Below, piece after piece: positions 27,830 to 36,288 of a DNA stretch of 64,000 nucleotides (the first letter of the stretch is position 1; each line of letters starts with the position of its first letter). Source of the DNA: Flavobacteriaceae bacterium (GTDB taxonomy: Bacteria; Bacteroidota; Bacteroidia; Flavobacteriales; Flavobacteriaceae); contig JAITMD010000008.1 in NCBI GenBank assembly GCA_031277535.1, positions 248,001 through 312,000 of the forward strand. The letters are read 5' to 3'. A program made the position numbers and the translations under genes. Below the pieces are notes generated by a model. The model worked only from the letters and a program-made list of their open reading frames with translations, did not search any database and had not been told where the DNA came from.

Positions 27830-28150
27830 TTATAGCATTCCTAACTCTAATTTCGCCTCTTCACTCATCAAATCTTTTGTCCAAGAAGGATCAAAAGTTA
27901 ATTCTATTTCTACGCCATTTACTTGATCAATAGCTTTTATTTTCTCCTCTACTTCCATAGGTAATGTTTCTGCAACAGGACAATTTGGAGAAGTTAGCGT
28001 CATTAGAATTTTCACATCATTTGTCTCATTTACAAATACATCATAAATCAAACCTAATTCATATATATCTACAGGAATCTCAGGGTCATAAATTGTTTTT
28101 AAAACTCTAACAATATTTTCACCTAACTGTTGTACATCTATTTGTTCCAT
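27830..28150 (-). CDS. SUF-associated DUF59 (MIP18-family) protein, SufT-like
   Basis: A 106-residue MIP18/DUF59 protein. Typical motifs are DPEIPVDIYELGLIYDV (about residues 20-36) and MTLTSPNCPVAETLP, where the Cys is the conserved reactive cysteine, and FDPSWTKDLMSEEAKLELGML at the C-terminus. Family members act in maturation of Fe-S proteins or as cluster carriers. It is encoded between sufE and the DUF2480 gene, with 12 bp to sufE and 2 bp to DUF2480, within one tight operon. Confidence 0.92.
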   Translation of the reverse strand: MEQIDVQQLGENIVRVLKTIYDPEIPVDIYELGLIYDVFVNETNDVKILMTLTSPNCPVAETLPMEVEEKIKAIDQVNGVEIELTFDPSWTKDLMSEEAKLELGML

Positions 28151-28162
28151 TATTCAACACAT

Positions 28163-28582
28163 TTATTGCTTAGCTTGAAAAGCTAAAGCATACATTTTAA
28201 TTTGTTTTATCATTGATACTAATCCATTTGCACGTGTGGGAGATAGATGCTCTTTTAATCCTATTTCATCAATAAATGACATATCTGCATTTACAATTTC
28301 TATTGCCTTTTGTCCTGAAAAAACACGAATTAGAATAGCAATGATACCTTTTGTTAAAATAGCATCACTATTTGCTGTAAAAAATATCCTTCCATCTTTC
28401 TCTTCTGCATGTAACCACACTTGTGATTGACATCCTTTAATCAAGTTCTCAGCTACTTGATACTTTTCGTCAATCAATGGTAAACTCTTACCTAATTCGA
28501 TTATAAATTCATAACGTTGCATCCAATCGTCAAACATTGAAAAATCATCAATTATCTCTTCTTGTATTTCTTGGATTGTCAT
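28163..28582 (-). CDS. sufE: Sulfur acceptor SufE
   Basis: Accepts persulfide sulfur from SufS and hands it to SufB. The 139-residue protein has the active-site loop LIKGCQSQVWL with Cys51, the usual position. It also has the N-terminal SMFDDWMQRYEFIIELGKSLP and C-terminal LSPTRANGLVSMI blocks typical of SufE. It is 27 bp downstream of sufS in the same operon. Confidence 0.96.
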   Translation of the reverse strand: MTIQEIQEEIIDDFSMFDDWMQRYEFIIELGKSLPLIDEKYQVAENLIKGCQSQVWLHAEEKDGRIFFTANSDAILTKGIIAILIRVFSGQKAIEIVNADMSFIDEIGLKEHLSPTRANGLVSMIKQIKMYALAFQAKQ

Positions 28583-28609
28583 ATTTAATCTTTTTTATTC
28601 TTTTGTAAA

Positions 28610-29824
28610 TTACGATAACATTGTTTGTGCTTTCTTTACTGCATCAACCAACACATCAATTTCTTCTTTTGTATTATAAAAACTAAATGAAGCACGTACA
28701 GTACCTGGTATTTGGAAAAAGTCCATAATAGGCTGTGTACAGTGGTGTCCTGTTCTAACAGCTACTCCCAATTTATCAACAATAGCTCCAATATCATAAG
28801 GATGAATTCCTTCTATAATAAATGAAATAACTGATGTTTTTTCTTTTGCAGTGCCAATAATTCTAAGCCCTTCTATTTCTAATAATCGTACTGTTCCATA
28901 ATCTAATAGCTCTTTTTCATAAGCCTCAATCTCATCAAAACCAATATTATTTAAATAATCTAAAGCATATCCAAGTACAATTCCTCCTGCAATATTTGGT
29001 GTTCCTGCTTCAAATTTATGTGGTAAACAAGCATAAGTAGTTTTCTCAAAAGTAACTGTTTGTATCATCTCTCCTCCTCCCTGATATGGTGGTAATATAT
29101 TTAGCCACTCTTCCTTTCCATACAAAATACCAGTACCTGTTGGACCACATACTTTATGTCCAGAAAACACATAAAAATCACAATCCAAATCTTGAACATC
29201 AGGTTTTATATGAGGTGCTGCTTGAGCTCCATCAATTAATACAGCTGCACTTACTTTATGAGCTTTTTCAATAATCTCTTGAATTGGATTGATTGTTCCT
29301 AAAGCATTAGAAATATGATTAACAGCTACAACCTTAGTGTTTGCAGACAATAATCTATCAAAATCATCCATAATCAATTCCCCATTTTCATTCATAGGTA
29401 TTACTTTCAAAGTAGCTCCTGATCGTTCACAAGCAAATTGCCATGGTACTATATTTGAATGATGCTCCATTGCAGAAATCAATACTTCATCTCCAACTTG
29501 CAATAATTGACCAAAACCATTTGCTACTAAGTTTATACCAAAAGTAGTACCTGCTGTAAAGATAACTTCACGTTCTTCTTTTGCATTAATATGTTTTTGA
29601 ATCTTTCGACGAGATTCTTCATAAGCATCAGTAGCTAATTGACTTAACGTATGTACTCCACGATGTATATTAGCATTAATTGTATTATAGTATGTAGCTA
29701 TAGCTTCCTCTACCATCTTAGGTTTCTGAGCTGTTGCAGCATTATCAAAATAAACTAATGGTTTCCCATTTACTTGCTGCTTTAAAATTGGAAAATCAGC
29801 ACGAACTGCATTAATATCTAACAT
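28610..29824 (-). CDS. sufS: Cysteine desulfurase SufS
   Basis: PLP enzyme that removes sulfur from cysteine for Fe-S cluster assembly. The 404-residue group II desulfurase has YFDNAATAQKP (near 25), EREVIFTAGTT, the PLP lysine in FSGHKVCGPTG, EAGTPNIAGG, and the catalytic Cys in RTGHHCTQP with a short group II loop. It is the first gene of the minus-strand block sufS-sufE-DUF59-DUF2480-DUF3078. Its promoter region is divergent from the haem-uptake operon. It is separated by about 8.6 kb from sufABCD. Confidence 0.97.
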   Translation of the reverse strand: MLDINAVRADFPILKQQVNGKPLVYFDNAATAQKPKMVEEAIATYYNTINANIHRGVHTLSQLATDAYEESRRKIQKHINAKEEREVIFTAGTTFGINLVANGFGQLLQVGDEVLISAMEHHSNIVPWQFACERSGATLKVIPMNENGELIMDDFDRLLSANTKVVAVNHISNALGTINPIQEIIEKAHKVSAAVLIDGAQAAPHIKPDVQDLDCDFYVFSGHKVCGPTGTGILYGKEEWLNILPPYQGGGEMIQTVTFEKTTYACLPHKFEAGTPNIAGGIVLGYALDYLNNIGFDEIEAYEKELLDYGTVRLLEIEGLRIIGTAKEKTSVISFIIEGIHPYDIGAIVDKLGVAVRTGHHCTQPIMDFFQIPGTVRASFSFYNTKEEIDVLVDAVKKAQTMLS

Positions 29825-29885
29825 TCTATTATTCTTTAAATTAATAAAATAAGTCTCTTCTAAAAGACCTAATCAATTGTGCTTA

Positions 29886-29917
29886 CAAAGATAAACATTA
29901 GAAGACTTCCTACTAAT
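29886..29917 (-). promoter_or_regulatory. sufS -7 element with overlapping 21-bp dyad
   Basis: On the minus strand TATCTTTG (29893-29886) is an exact TAnnTTTG match. Just upstream, 29897-29917 is an imperfect dyad (ATTAGAAGAC / TCCTACTAAT, 7 of 10 positions paired), a plausible operator site. The regulator is not identified. Confidence 0.45.
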
Positions 29918-29949
29918 ATATAATTAATTAAAATTAATCTAAATATGTT

Positions 29950-29979
29950 TTGTTCAGCTCAAAAAACATTTTATTTTTG
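29950..29979 (+). promoter_or_regulatory. Promoter of the haem-uptake operon
   Basis: TTG (29950-29952), 19-bp spacer, TATTTTTG (29972-29979): a full match to the Bacteroidota consensus. It lies inside the longest possible ORF starting at 29945, so the start must be the later ATG at 30014. Confidence 0.75.
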
Positions 29980-30013
29980 CCTTAATTTAGAATTAGTACA
30001 AATAAATATACTT

Positions 30014-30883
30014 ATGAAAAGAATAACCTTTATTTTATGCTTAACACTCCTTTTTATTTCTTGTAAGAATAACACAAGCGAGAAAACAACTGAAAATCAA
30101 GCAAAAACAGAACAACCTATTACTAAAGAAAGAATAATTTCGTTAAACGGAACTACCACAGAAATATTAGTTGACTTAGGACAAAAACAAAATATTGTTG
30201 GAGTAGATGTTACAAGTACATTCCCTACAGATATTAGTCAAACAGCAATTCAACTTGAACACGTAAGCAAAATAAATATAGAAGCCTTATTGGCTCTACA
30301 ACCAACAATCGTATACATTGCGAAAAAGGATTTAAATGATAATTTAAAACAGCAATTAGAATCTACTGGTATAAAACTTTTTGTCATTGATCAAGAATTT
30401 TCTATTGAAGGAACTAAGAAATTAATTATAGATATTGCCAATTCTTTAAAGCTAAGTAATACATCTGAGGTCTTAGATAAAATAGACCTTGAAACAAAGG
30501 CTATTACAACATTAGCAACAAAACCTAAAGTTCTATTTATTTATGCACGTGGAGCTTCTACTCTATTAGTAGCAGGTGAAAACACCCCAATGGAAAAAAT
30601 GATTGAACTGGCAGGAGGTGAAAACGCAATTAAAGGATTTAGTGATTTCAAACCTCTTACTCCAGAAGCTCTATTAAATAGCAATCCAGATTATATTTTA
30701 ATGTTTGATACTGGACTACAAAGCATGGGAGGAATTGATGGTGTTTTGAAAATTGAAGGAATCAATAAAACAAATGCTGGTAAAAACAAAAAGGTTATTG
30801 CTATGGATGGATTATTACTTACGGGATTCACCCCACGTGTAGGGGAAGCAATTACCACATTAAACAAATTGTTAGCCGAATAA
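30014..30883 (+). CDS. hmuT: Haem/iron ABC transporter substrate-binding lipoprotein (HmuT-like)
   Basis: Periplasmic-face binding lipoprotein of a type II (BtuF/FhuD-like) uptake system, 289 residues from this start. It has a lipobox signal (MKRITFILCLTLLFISC, lipid on the Cys) and the two-lobed fold with ERIISLNGTTTEILVDLG, EHVSKINIEALLALQPTIVY, ATKPKVLFIYARG, MEKMIELAGGENA and DYILMFDTG. The family signature for haem systems includes the IYARG and GFTPRVGEA elements. It opens a plus-strand operon with a permease (2-bp gap), an ATPase and a haem-degradation protein. That context is why haem is favoured over siderophore or cobalamin. Confidence 0.88.
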   Translation: MKRITFILCLTLLFISCKNNTSEKTTENQAKTEQPITKERIISLNGTTTEILVDLGQKQNIVGVDVTSTFPTDISQTAIQLEHVSKINIEALLALQPTIVYIAKKDLNDNLKQQLESTGIKLFVIDQEFSIEGTKKLIIDIANSLKLSNTSEVLDKIDLETKAITTLATKPKVLFIYARGASTLLVAGENTPMEKMIELAGGENAIKGFSDFKPLTPEALLNSNPDYILMFDTGLQSMGGIDGVLKIEGINKTNAGKNKKVIAMDGLLLTGFTPRVGEAITTLNKLLAE

Positions 30884-30885
30884 AC

Positions 30886-31917
30886 ATGCAAAAACAACTC
30901 TCTTTTTACATAGTCATCTTTGCAGTTGTATTATTAACAATTGCAATAGGATCTATATTTATAGGAGTTTACAATTTTAAAGAAAGTATAACTCATACTT
31001 TCCTTAATTTTATTTTTAACTACCAAGAGGTTAATCCTGGCGATCGTTATGTTATCAGCCATATTAGACTACCACGTATTGTCATGGCTATATTAGCGGG
31101 AGCAGGATTATCACTCGCGGGAACTTCTTTACAAGGTTTATTTAAAAACCCTTTAGCTTCACCTGACCTTATTGGTATAACTGCTGGTTCTGTATTTTTT
31201 GCGGCCGTTGCTATTGTATTAGGTGGTTACATCAAGGTTCATTTACCTGAAATTATACACTATTCATTTTTGAGTATTATGAGCTTTATAGGAGCTCTTG
31301 TAACCATGACCTTTGTCTATAAAATGTCTTCCATTCATGGAAAAACGAATATTAGTGTACTGTTATTGTCTGGTGTAGCTATTACAGCTCTATCAGGAGC
31401 TGCTACAGGATTAATGACCTTTTTATCAACTGATGAAGAACTCAGAAATCTAACATTTTGGACATTAGGAAGTTTAGCAGGTGCTACTTGGACAAAAATA
31501 ATAATACTTGCAGTTGTAATGTTTACTGCTATATATTATTTATCCTCTTTAGGCAAATCATTAAATGCGATGATGTTAGGAGAAAATGATGCTAATCATT
31601 TAGGTATATCTGTAGAAAAAATCAAACGCAGAATCGTTTTATTCTCTGCATTAATGGTAGGCACTATAGTCGCTTTTACAGGAACTATAAGCTTTGTAGG
31701 ACTAATTGTTCCCTATATTCTAAGACTGATATTCAAATCTAATTACTATTATATTTTACCTCTATCTATTTTTGCTGGAAGTATTTTACTTTTAGTTGCT
31801 GACGGTATTAGCAGAACTCTTATTCCTCCAACTGAAATTCCTATAGGAATCTTATCTGCAATGATGGGAGCTCCAGTTTTTATCTCAATATTACTTAAAT
31901 TTAAAAAGTCACTATGA
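30886..31917 (+). CDS. hmuU: Haem/iron ABC transporter permease (FecCD family, HmuU-like)
   Basis: Inner-membrane permease of 343 residues with about nine to ten hydrophobic helices. FecCD-family motifs are RLPRIVMAILAGAGLSLAGTSLQGLFKNPLASPDLIGI (near residues 58-95), FTGTISFVGLIVPYILRL, and the C-terminal PTEIPIGILSAMMGAPVFI. It starts 2 bp after the binding-protein stop and overlaps the ATPase gene by 4 bp (ATGA), so translation is coupled. Confidence 0.93.
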   Translation: MQKQLSFYIVIFAVVLLTIAIGSIFIGVYNFKESITHTFLNFIFNYQEVNPGDRYVISHIRLPRIVMAILAGAGLSLAGTSLQGLFKNPLASPDLIGITAGSVFFAAVAIVLGGYIKVHLPEIIHYSFLSIMSFIGALVTMTFVYKMSSIHGKTNISVLLLSGVAITALSGAATGLMTFLSTDEELRNLTFWTLGSLAGATWTKIIILAVVMFTAIYYLSSLGKSLNAMMLGENDANHLGISVEKIKRRIVLFSALMVGTIVAFTGTISFVGLIVPYILRLIFKSNYYYILPLSIFAGSILLLVADGISRTLIPPTEIPIGILSAMMGAPVFISILLKFKKSL

Positions 31918-32690
31918 TAGAAGCTAATAAATTAAATTATATTGCAAAAGAACGCTTCATTATCAATGATATTGATTTTGCTTGTAATGAAGGAGAATTT
32001 ATAGTAGTGTTAGGCCCAAATGGAGCAGGAAAATCAACTTTTCTAAGCATATTAGCAGACGAAATTCATCAAAAAGGGAATAAGATATCTCTTAAATCAT
32101 GTGAATATCCCAAATGGTGCAAGAAAACCTTACCGAAACATAAAGCTAAATTTTCTCAACATCACAATGCGGATATTCCACTTCAAGTTGAAGATGTAGT
32201 AATGATGGGAAGATACCCTTATTTCGATACTATTCCTTCTGATTTAGATAAAAAAGTTATTCAAGAGAGTATGGCTTGTATTGATATATGTCCTTTGCAA
32301 AACAGAACTTACAATCAGCTCTCAGGAGGAGAAAAACAGCGAGTTCACTTAGCACGTGTATTAGCTCAGTTAAATAACGAAATTGACAATAAAGTATTAT
32401 TTTTAGATGAACCTTTAAACAATTTAGATATTTTACATCAACATAAAATACTTACTCTTATAAAAGAATTTACAACAGCAAAAAATACGGCTATTGTTGT
32501 TTTACATGATCTAAACTTAGCAGCACAATATGCTGATAAAATTTTATTACTTGAAAAAGGAAAGAAAGTAATATACGATACCCCTACTAAAGTATTAACA
32601 CAAGAAATACTAACCAAGGTATACAATTTTCCTTGTACTGTAACAACCAACCCTATAAACAACAATCCCTTAATCATTTTCGGACAATAA
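31914..32690 (+). CDS. hmuV: Haem ABC transporter ATP-binding protein (HmuV-like)
   Basis: ATPase that powers the permease encoded just upstream. The 258-residue protein has Walker A GPNGAGKST (residues 34-42), the signature LSGGEKQR, Walker B VLFLDEPLNNLD, and the H-loop VLHDL. The insert PKWCKKTLPKHKAKFSQHHN is the HmuV-type Q-loop region. The 4-bp overlap with hmuU and the 12-bp gap to hmuS support one mRNA. Confidence 0.94.
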   Translation: MIEANKLNYIAKERFIINDIDFACNEGEFIVVLGPNGAGKSTFLSILADEIHQKGNKISLKSCEYPKWCKKTLPKHKAKFSQHHNADIPLQVEDVVMMGRYPYFDTIPSDLDKKVIQESMACIDICPLQNRTYNQLSGGEKQRVHLARVLAQLNNEIDNKVLFLDEPLNNLDILHQHKILTLIKEFTTAKNTAIVVLHDLNLAAQYADKILLLEKGKKVIYDTPTKVLTQEILTKVYNFPCTVTTNPINNNPLIIFGQ

Positions 32691-32702
32691 ATACAAATAC
32701 TT

Positions 32703-33743
32703 ATGAATACTGAAACTCAGAACTTAAAAGAGCTTTGGAGTCAACTTAAACAACAGAATCCAAGACTACGTATCAGAAATGCAGCACAAGAATTAAATGT
32801 CAGTGAAGCTCAATTATTAGCTACGCAAATAGGAGAAACTGTAACAAGATTACAACCAAATATAGTAGCTATTCTAAGTGAAATTGAGCCTTTAGGAAAG
32901 GTTATGGCTTTAACAAGAAATAATGAATGTGTACATGAAAGAAAAGGTATTTATAGTAATCCTGATTTTTCATCTCCTCATGCAGGTCTCTTTGTTAACC
33001 CTGATATAGATTTAAGAATTTTTGTCTCTCATTGGACAAAAGCTTATGCTGTAGTAGAACAAACTGGTGATTTAACAAGAAAAAGTTTGCAATTCTTTGG
33101 AAAAGATGGTGAAGCTATCCACAAAATATATCTTACACCTCAAAGTAATGAAGAAGCTTTTGATATATTAGTTAAAAAATATACATCAGATGACCAATCA
33201 CCTGATGAAGTAACAACCCCATATAATACAAGTTTAGATGAACTAAGAGATGATGAAATCGATGTAACTTCTTTTCAAAAAGGCTGGACAGAACTACAAG
33301 ATACACATGACTTTTTTATGCTTCTTAAACAACATAAACTAACGCGTACACAAGCACTTCGTTTAGCTCCAAGCCCATATTTTGCAACACAAATCAATAA
33401 AGAAGCCATCGTAACAATGTTGGAAAATGCTTCTGCAAAAAAAACACCTATTATGGTATTTGTGGGAAACAAAGGAAACATTCAAATACATACAGGAGAA
33501 ATAAACAAAGTACTATGGCATCACAATTGGTTTAATATTATTGATCCTGATTTTAATATGCATTTAGACATGGATAAAATAGCACAGACATGGATAGTAC
33601 GCAAGCCAACAACAGATGGCATTGTCACATCAATTGAAGTGTTTAACGAAATGGGAGAAATTATAGTTCAATTCTTTGGTAAAAGAAAACCTGGTATTCC
33701 TGAATTGGAAGAATGGCAGGATCTGATTAAAGATTTAAACTAA
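32703..33743 (+). CDS. hmuS: Haem-degrading/transport factor (HmuS/ChuS family)
   Basis: Cytoplasmic 346-residue protein with the two tandem HemS/ChuS repeats. Family members bind haem, and some break it down to release iron. Visible blocks are an N-terminal helix-turn-helix-like LRIRNAAQELNVSEAQLLATQIG, VMALTRNNECVHERKG, and the second repeat with TPIMVFVGNKGNIQIHTG and FNMHLDMDKIAQTWIVRKPT. These resemble the haem-pocket regions (conserved His and Arg) of HmuS. It completes a T-U-V-S haem operon; no outer-membrane haem receptor gene is found here. Confidence 0.92.
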   Translation: MNTETQNLKELWSQLKQQNPRLRIRNAAQELNVSEAQLLATQIGETVTRLQPNIVAILSEIEPLGKVMALTRNNECVHERKGIYSNPDFSSPHAGLFVNPDIDLRIFVSHWTKAYAVVEQTGDLTRKSLQFFGKDGEAIHKIYLTPQSNEEAFDILVKKYTSDDQSPDEVTTPYNTSLDELRDDEIDVTSFQKGWTELQDTHDFFMLLKQHKLTRTQALRLAPSPYFATQINKEAIVTMLENASAKKTPIMVFVGNKGNIQIHTGEINKVLWHHNWFNIIDPDFNMHLDMDKIAQTWIVRKPTTDGIVTSIEVFNEMGEIIVQFFGKRKPGIPELEEWQDLIKDLN

Positions 33744-33778
33744 CAAATGCTTACATTTTTCAAACAAATAATATAATC

Positions 33779-33836
33779 AAAAGTTGTTTTATAGTATATT
33801 TAACACAAATTAAGTTAACACTATAAAACAACTTTT
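33779..33836. repeat. Perfect 17-bp inverted repeat ending at the PNGase F start codon
   Basis: aaaagttgttttatagt at 33779-33795 is exactly complementary to 33820-33836, with a 24-base spacer. The right arm ends on the base before the ATG at 33837. It has no T-run, so it is unlike a normal terminator. It could be an operator or a start-codon-adjacent RNA hairpin. Confidence 0.8.
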
Positions 33837-34859
33837 ATGATAAACAGACTACTATTACCCCTCTTACTTCTTTCATTATTAGTTACTTCATGTTCCAAAG
33901 ACAGTAATACACATTCTGAAAATGAAAAAACAAAAGAAGGAACTTTCAATTATAAAACTTTCGACAACGTTAAGACAGCTTATGGAAAGGATCTAAATCA
34001 AGGTGTAGAACAATCCTTTACATTCCCAACCGATATCGATTTAGTGAATAACATTACAATGTATGTACAAAATCCTTGTCCCAATAAAACATGCGATGAG
34101 TGGGATACCTATGCAAATGTCTATGTAAAAAACAAAAAAGACAACCAATGGTATGAGATGGCGCGTTTTGTAACTCCTTATTGGGTAGGAACAGAAAAAT
34201 TAGAACGCGGATTCCAATTCGATGTTACTGATTTTAAATCACTATTAACGGGTGAAGTAGAACTTAGAATTTTTACAGAAACTTGGAATGATAAAGGTAG
34301 AGTCTACAGTGTTGATTTTGATTTTACTTATGGCAAATCTGCTTATAAATACTCTGCTGTAATACCTATACAACAATACAATAAAACTTCAATTGATGGT
34401 GTTCCTTATGGTCGAACACACAATTTCAATTTAAAACATCAATTTACACTACCAAAAAACACAGAACAAGCTTACATTAGAACACTTATAACAGGTTGGG
34501 GACATGCAACTCCAGCTGATGCACAAGAAGGAAGACCATGTGCTGAGTGGTGTTATCGTACACATGAAATGATACTAAATGAAACAACATTTAAACATAT
34601 ACTTGAACCTTTAGGATGTGCAAATAATATAATCAATAATCAAAATCCAGGAAACTGGAAACCAGATAGAGCAGGATGGTGTCCTGGAATGGAAGTTCCT
34701 ATTCGCTTAAACATGATTCCTAAAGAAATGTTTGGTAAAACAATTTCATTTGAATACAAATTCGAACCTTGGCAAAACAATATGAAAGGAGGAGAAGCAT
34801 ATTATGCTATTTCAAATTTCGTCATAGTGCAAAGTAATACTCCAATTAAAACACTGTAA
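33837..34859 (+). CDS. Peptide-N-glycosidase F homologue, predicted lipoprotein
   Basis: Predicted to cut the amide bond between asparagine and the first GlcNAc of N-glycans. The 340-residue protein has a lipobox (LLVTSC, Cys19), and the rest aligns by eye with Elizabethkingia PNGase F over both eight-stranded jelly-roll domains. Shared blocks include CPNKTCDEWDTYANVYVKN, PYWVGTEKL, YNKTSIDGVPYG, CAEWC, NPGNWKPDRAGWCPGM and YAISNFVI. The known catalytic residues are kept: Asp90 (PNGase F Asp60), Glu148 in FTETW (Glu118) and Glu237 in CAEWC (Glu206). The classic enzyme is a soluble secreted form, so the lipid anchor is notable. It follows hmuS by 93 bp and has its own terminator. Confidence 0.93.
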   Translation: MINRLLLPLLLLSLLVTSCSKDSNTHSENEKTKEGTFNYKTFDNVKTAYGKDLNQGVEQSFTFPTDIDLVNNITMYVQNPCPNKTCDEWDTYANVYVKNKKDNQWYEMARFVTPYWVGTEKLERGFQFDVTDFKSLLTGEVELRIFTETWNDKGRVYSVDFDFTYGKSAYKYSAVIPIQQYNKTSIDGVPYGRTHNFNLKHQFTLPKNTEQAYIRTLITGWGHATPADAQEGRPCAEWCYRTHEMILNETTFKHILEPLGCANNIINNQNPGNWKPDRAGWCPGMEVPIRLNMIPKEMFGKTISFEYKFEPWQNNMKGGEAYYAISNFVIVQSNTPIKTL

Positions 34860-34895
34860 TTAACAACTTAAAATCATTTAAACTGATCATAATCC

Positions 34896-34928
34896 AAACT
34901 GTTATACCCATAAGGTATAACAGTTTTT
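34896..34928 (+). terminator. Terminator after the PNGase F gene
   Basis: Perfect 13-bp stem (34896-34908 with 34914-34926), 5-base loop, T-run. Confidence 0.92.
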
Positions 34929-34929
34929 T

Positions 34930-35276
34930 TTGCAATAAATACATGATATTCTTGCTTATTTCACACCCTATTTTCTTACTTATTTGCGTAATTAAGATAC
35001 TATACCAAACAGATAAAATATTTGATAATTACAATCTCTATATCAAAGACTTTTATCAACATATGTTTATAAAAAATGGTCATTTTTGATCATTCTAATT
35101 TGAAATAAACACCTGAATATCTTAACTTAGCAAGAATCATCAAGTCACCAACAGAGCGTTTAAAATCAATATTATTTGATTTCTTTTAATTAGAAGAGGC
35201 ACTTATATTTCTCTTTTAAAACTTTCTACTCACTCTTTGAAAGGTGACAATATGTTTAATATAACACATTATTGCT
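34930..35276. other. Gap upstream of nrdB
   Basis: No gene or RNA recognised. There is one short dyad at about 35077-35096 (AATGGTCA tttt TGATCATT, 7 of 8 pairs) and no full consensus promoter. I could not identify an NrdR box. Confidence 0.5.
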
Positions 35277-36254
35277 ATGCCTATTTTTGATAAAAGGGTT
35301 AATTATAAACCTTTCGAGTACCCAGGAATTTTTCAATTCACAGATGCCATTAATAAATCCTTTTGGGTTCACAGTGAAGTTGACTTTACTGCAGACACAC
35401 AAGATTTTCATTCACATTTAAACAGAAATGAACAACTTGCTATTAAACATAGTTTATTAGCCATTGCTCAAATTGAAGTGGCAGTTAAAACTTTTTGGGG
35501 AAACTTATATCAACATTTCCCAAAACCTGAATTCAATGGGTTAGGAAGTACATTTGCAGAATGTGAATTTAGACACTCTGAAGCATATTCTCGTCTATTA
35601 GATGTTTTAGGCTACAATGACGAATTTGAAGACTTACTTACAGTACCTGTTATCAAAGAAAGAGTAGAATACTTATCAGAAGTATTAGAAAACTCAGGCA
35701 ATCATACAGACAAAAAGAAGTATGTTGTTTCTTTAATTCTATTCTCTCTATTAATAGAAAATGTTTCTTTATTTAGTCAGTTTGCTATCATCCTATCCTT
35801 TACTCGTTTCAAGGGCTTAATGAAAAATGTTAGTAATATCATTGCTTGGACTTCAGTTGACGAGCAAGTACATGCTAATGCAGGAATCTATATCGTTAAT
35901 ATCATTAAAAAAGAATATCCAGATTTCTTTGATGAAGACTTAATCAATCATGTCAATGATGTAATTATAAAATCTATTGATATTGAAAGTAAAATATTGG
36001 ATTGGATATTTGAAACAGGTGCTATCGAAACAGTAAATAAAAACGATTTATTAAACTTTATGAAGTTTAGAGTTGATGATAGTATGGAGAAAATTGGTCT
36101 TGACAAAGTCTTTAATATCACACATGAACAATATAAACCAATGGCATGGTTTGAAGAAGAGGTTTTTGCCAATAGTTTAGACGACTTTTTTGCAAAACGT
36201 CCTGTAGACTATACTAAACATGACAAAAGTATTACTGCTGACGACTTATTTTAA
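35277..36254 (+). CDS. nrdB: Ribonucleotide reductase small subunit, class Id-like
   Basis: Radical-generating beta subunit of class I ribonucleotide reductase, 325 residues. Predicted metal ligands are Glu67 (AQIEVAV), Glu97 and His100 (ECEFRHSEAYS), Glu161 (LLIENVS), and Glu196 and His199 (DEQVHANAG). The first ligand is Glu, not the Asp usual in class Ia. Overall it resembles the Flavobacterium johnsoniae protein that defined class Id, which uses a dimanganese cofactor activated by superoxide and has no tyrosyl radical. There is no N-terminal ATP-cone. It precedes nrdA by 34 bp. Confidence 0.92.
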   Translation: MPIFDKRVNYKPFEYPGIFQFTDAINKSFWVHSEVDFTADTQDFHSHLNRNEQLAIKHSLLAIAQIEVAVKTFWGNLYQHFPKPEFNGLGSTFAECEFRHSEAYSRLLDVLGYNDEFEDLLTVPVIKERVEYLSEVLENSGNHTDKKKYVVSLILFSLLIENVSLFSQFAIILSFTRFKGLMKNVSNIIAWTSVDEQVHANAGIYIVNIIKKEYPDFFDEDLINHVNDVIIKSIDIESKILDWIFETGAIETVNKNDLLNFMKFRVDDSMEKIGLDKVFNITHEQYKPMAWFEEEVFANSLDDFFAKRPVDYTKHDKSITADDLF

Positions 36255-36288
36255 TCATTACACAAAATCGCTGAACTAAGAAAATACT

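Noticed and set aside
28222..28240. Other CACGTG hexamers as extra parS sites (for example near 28230, 30835 and 41328)
   Set aside because: Their flanks do not match the parS arms and they lie inside coding sequence.
29945..30013. Upstream ATG start for the haem-binding lipoprotein
   Set aside because: The consensus promoter lies inside this stretch, and the lipoprotein signal begins at 30014.
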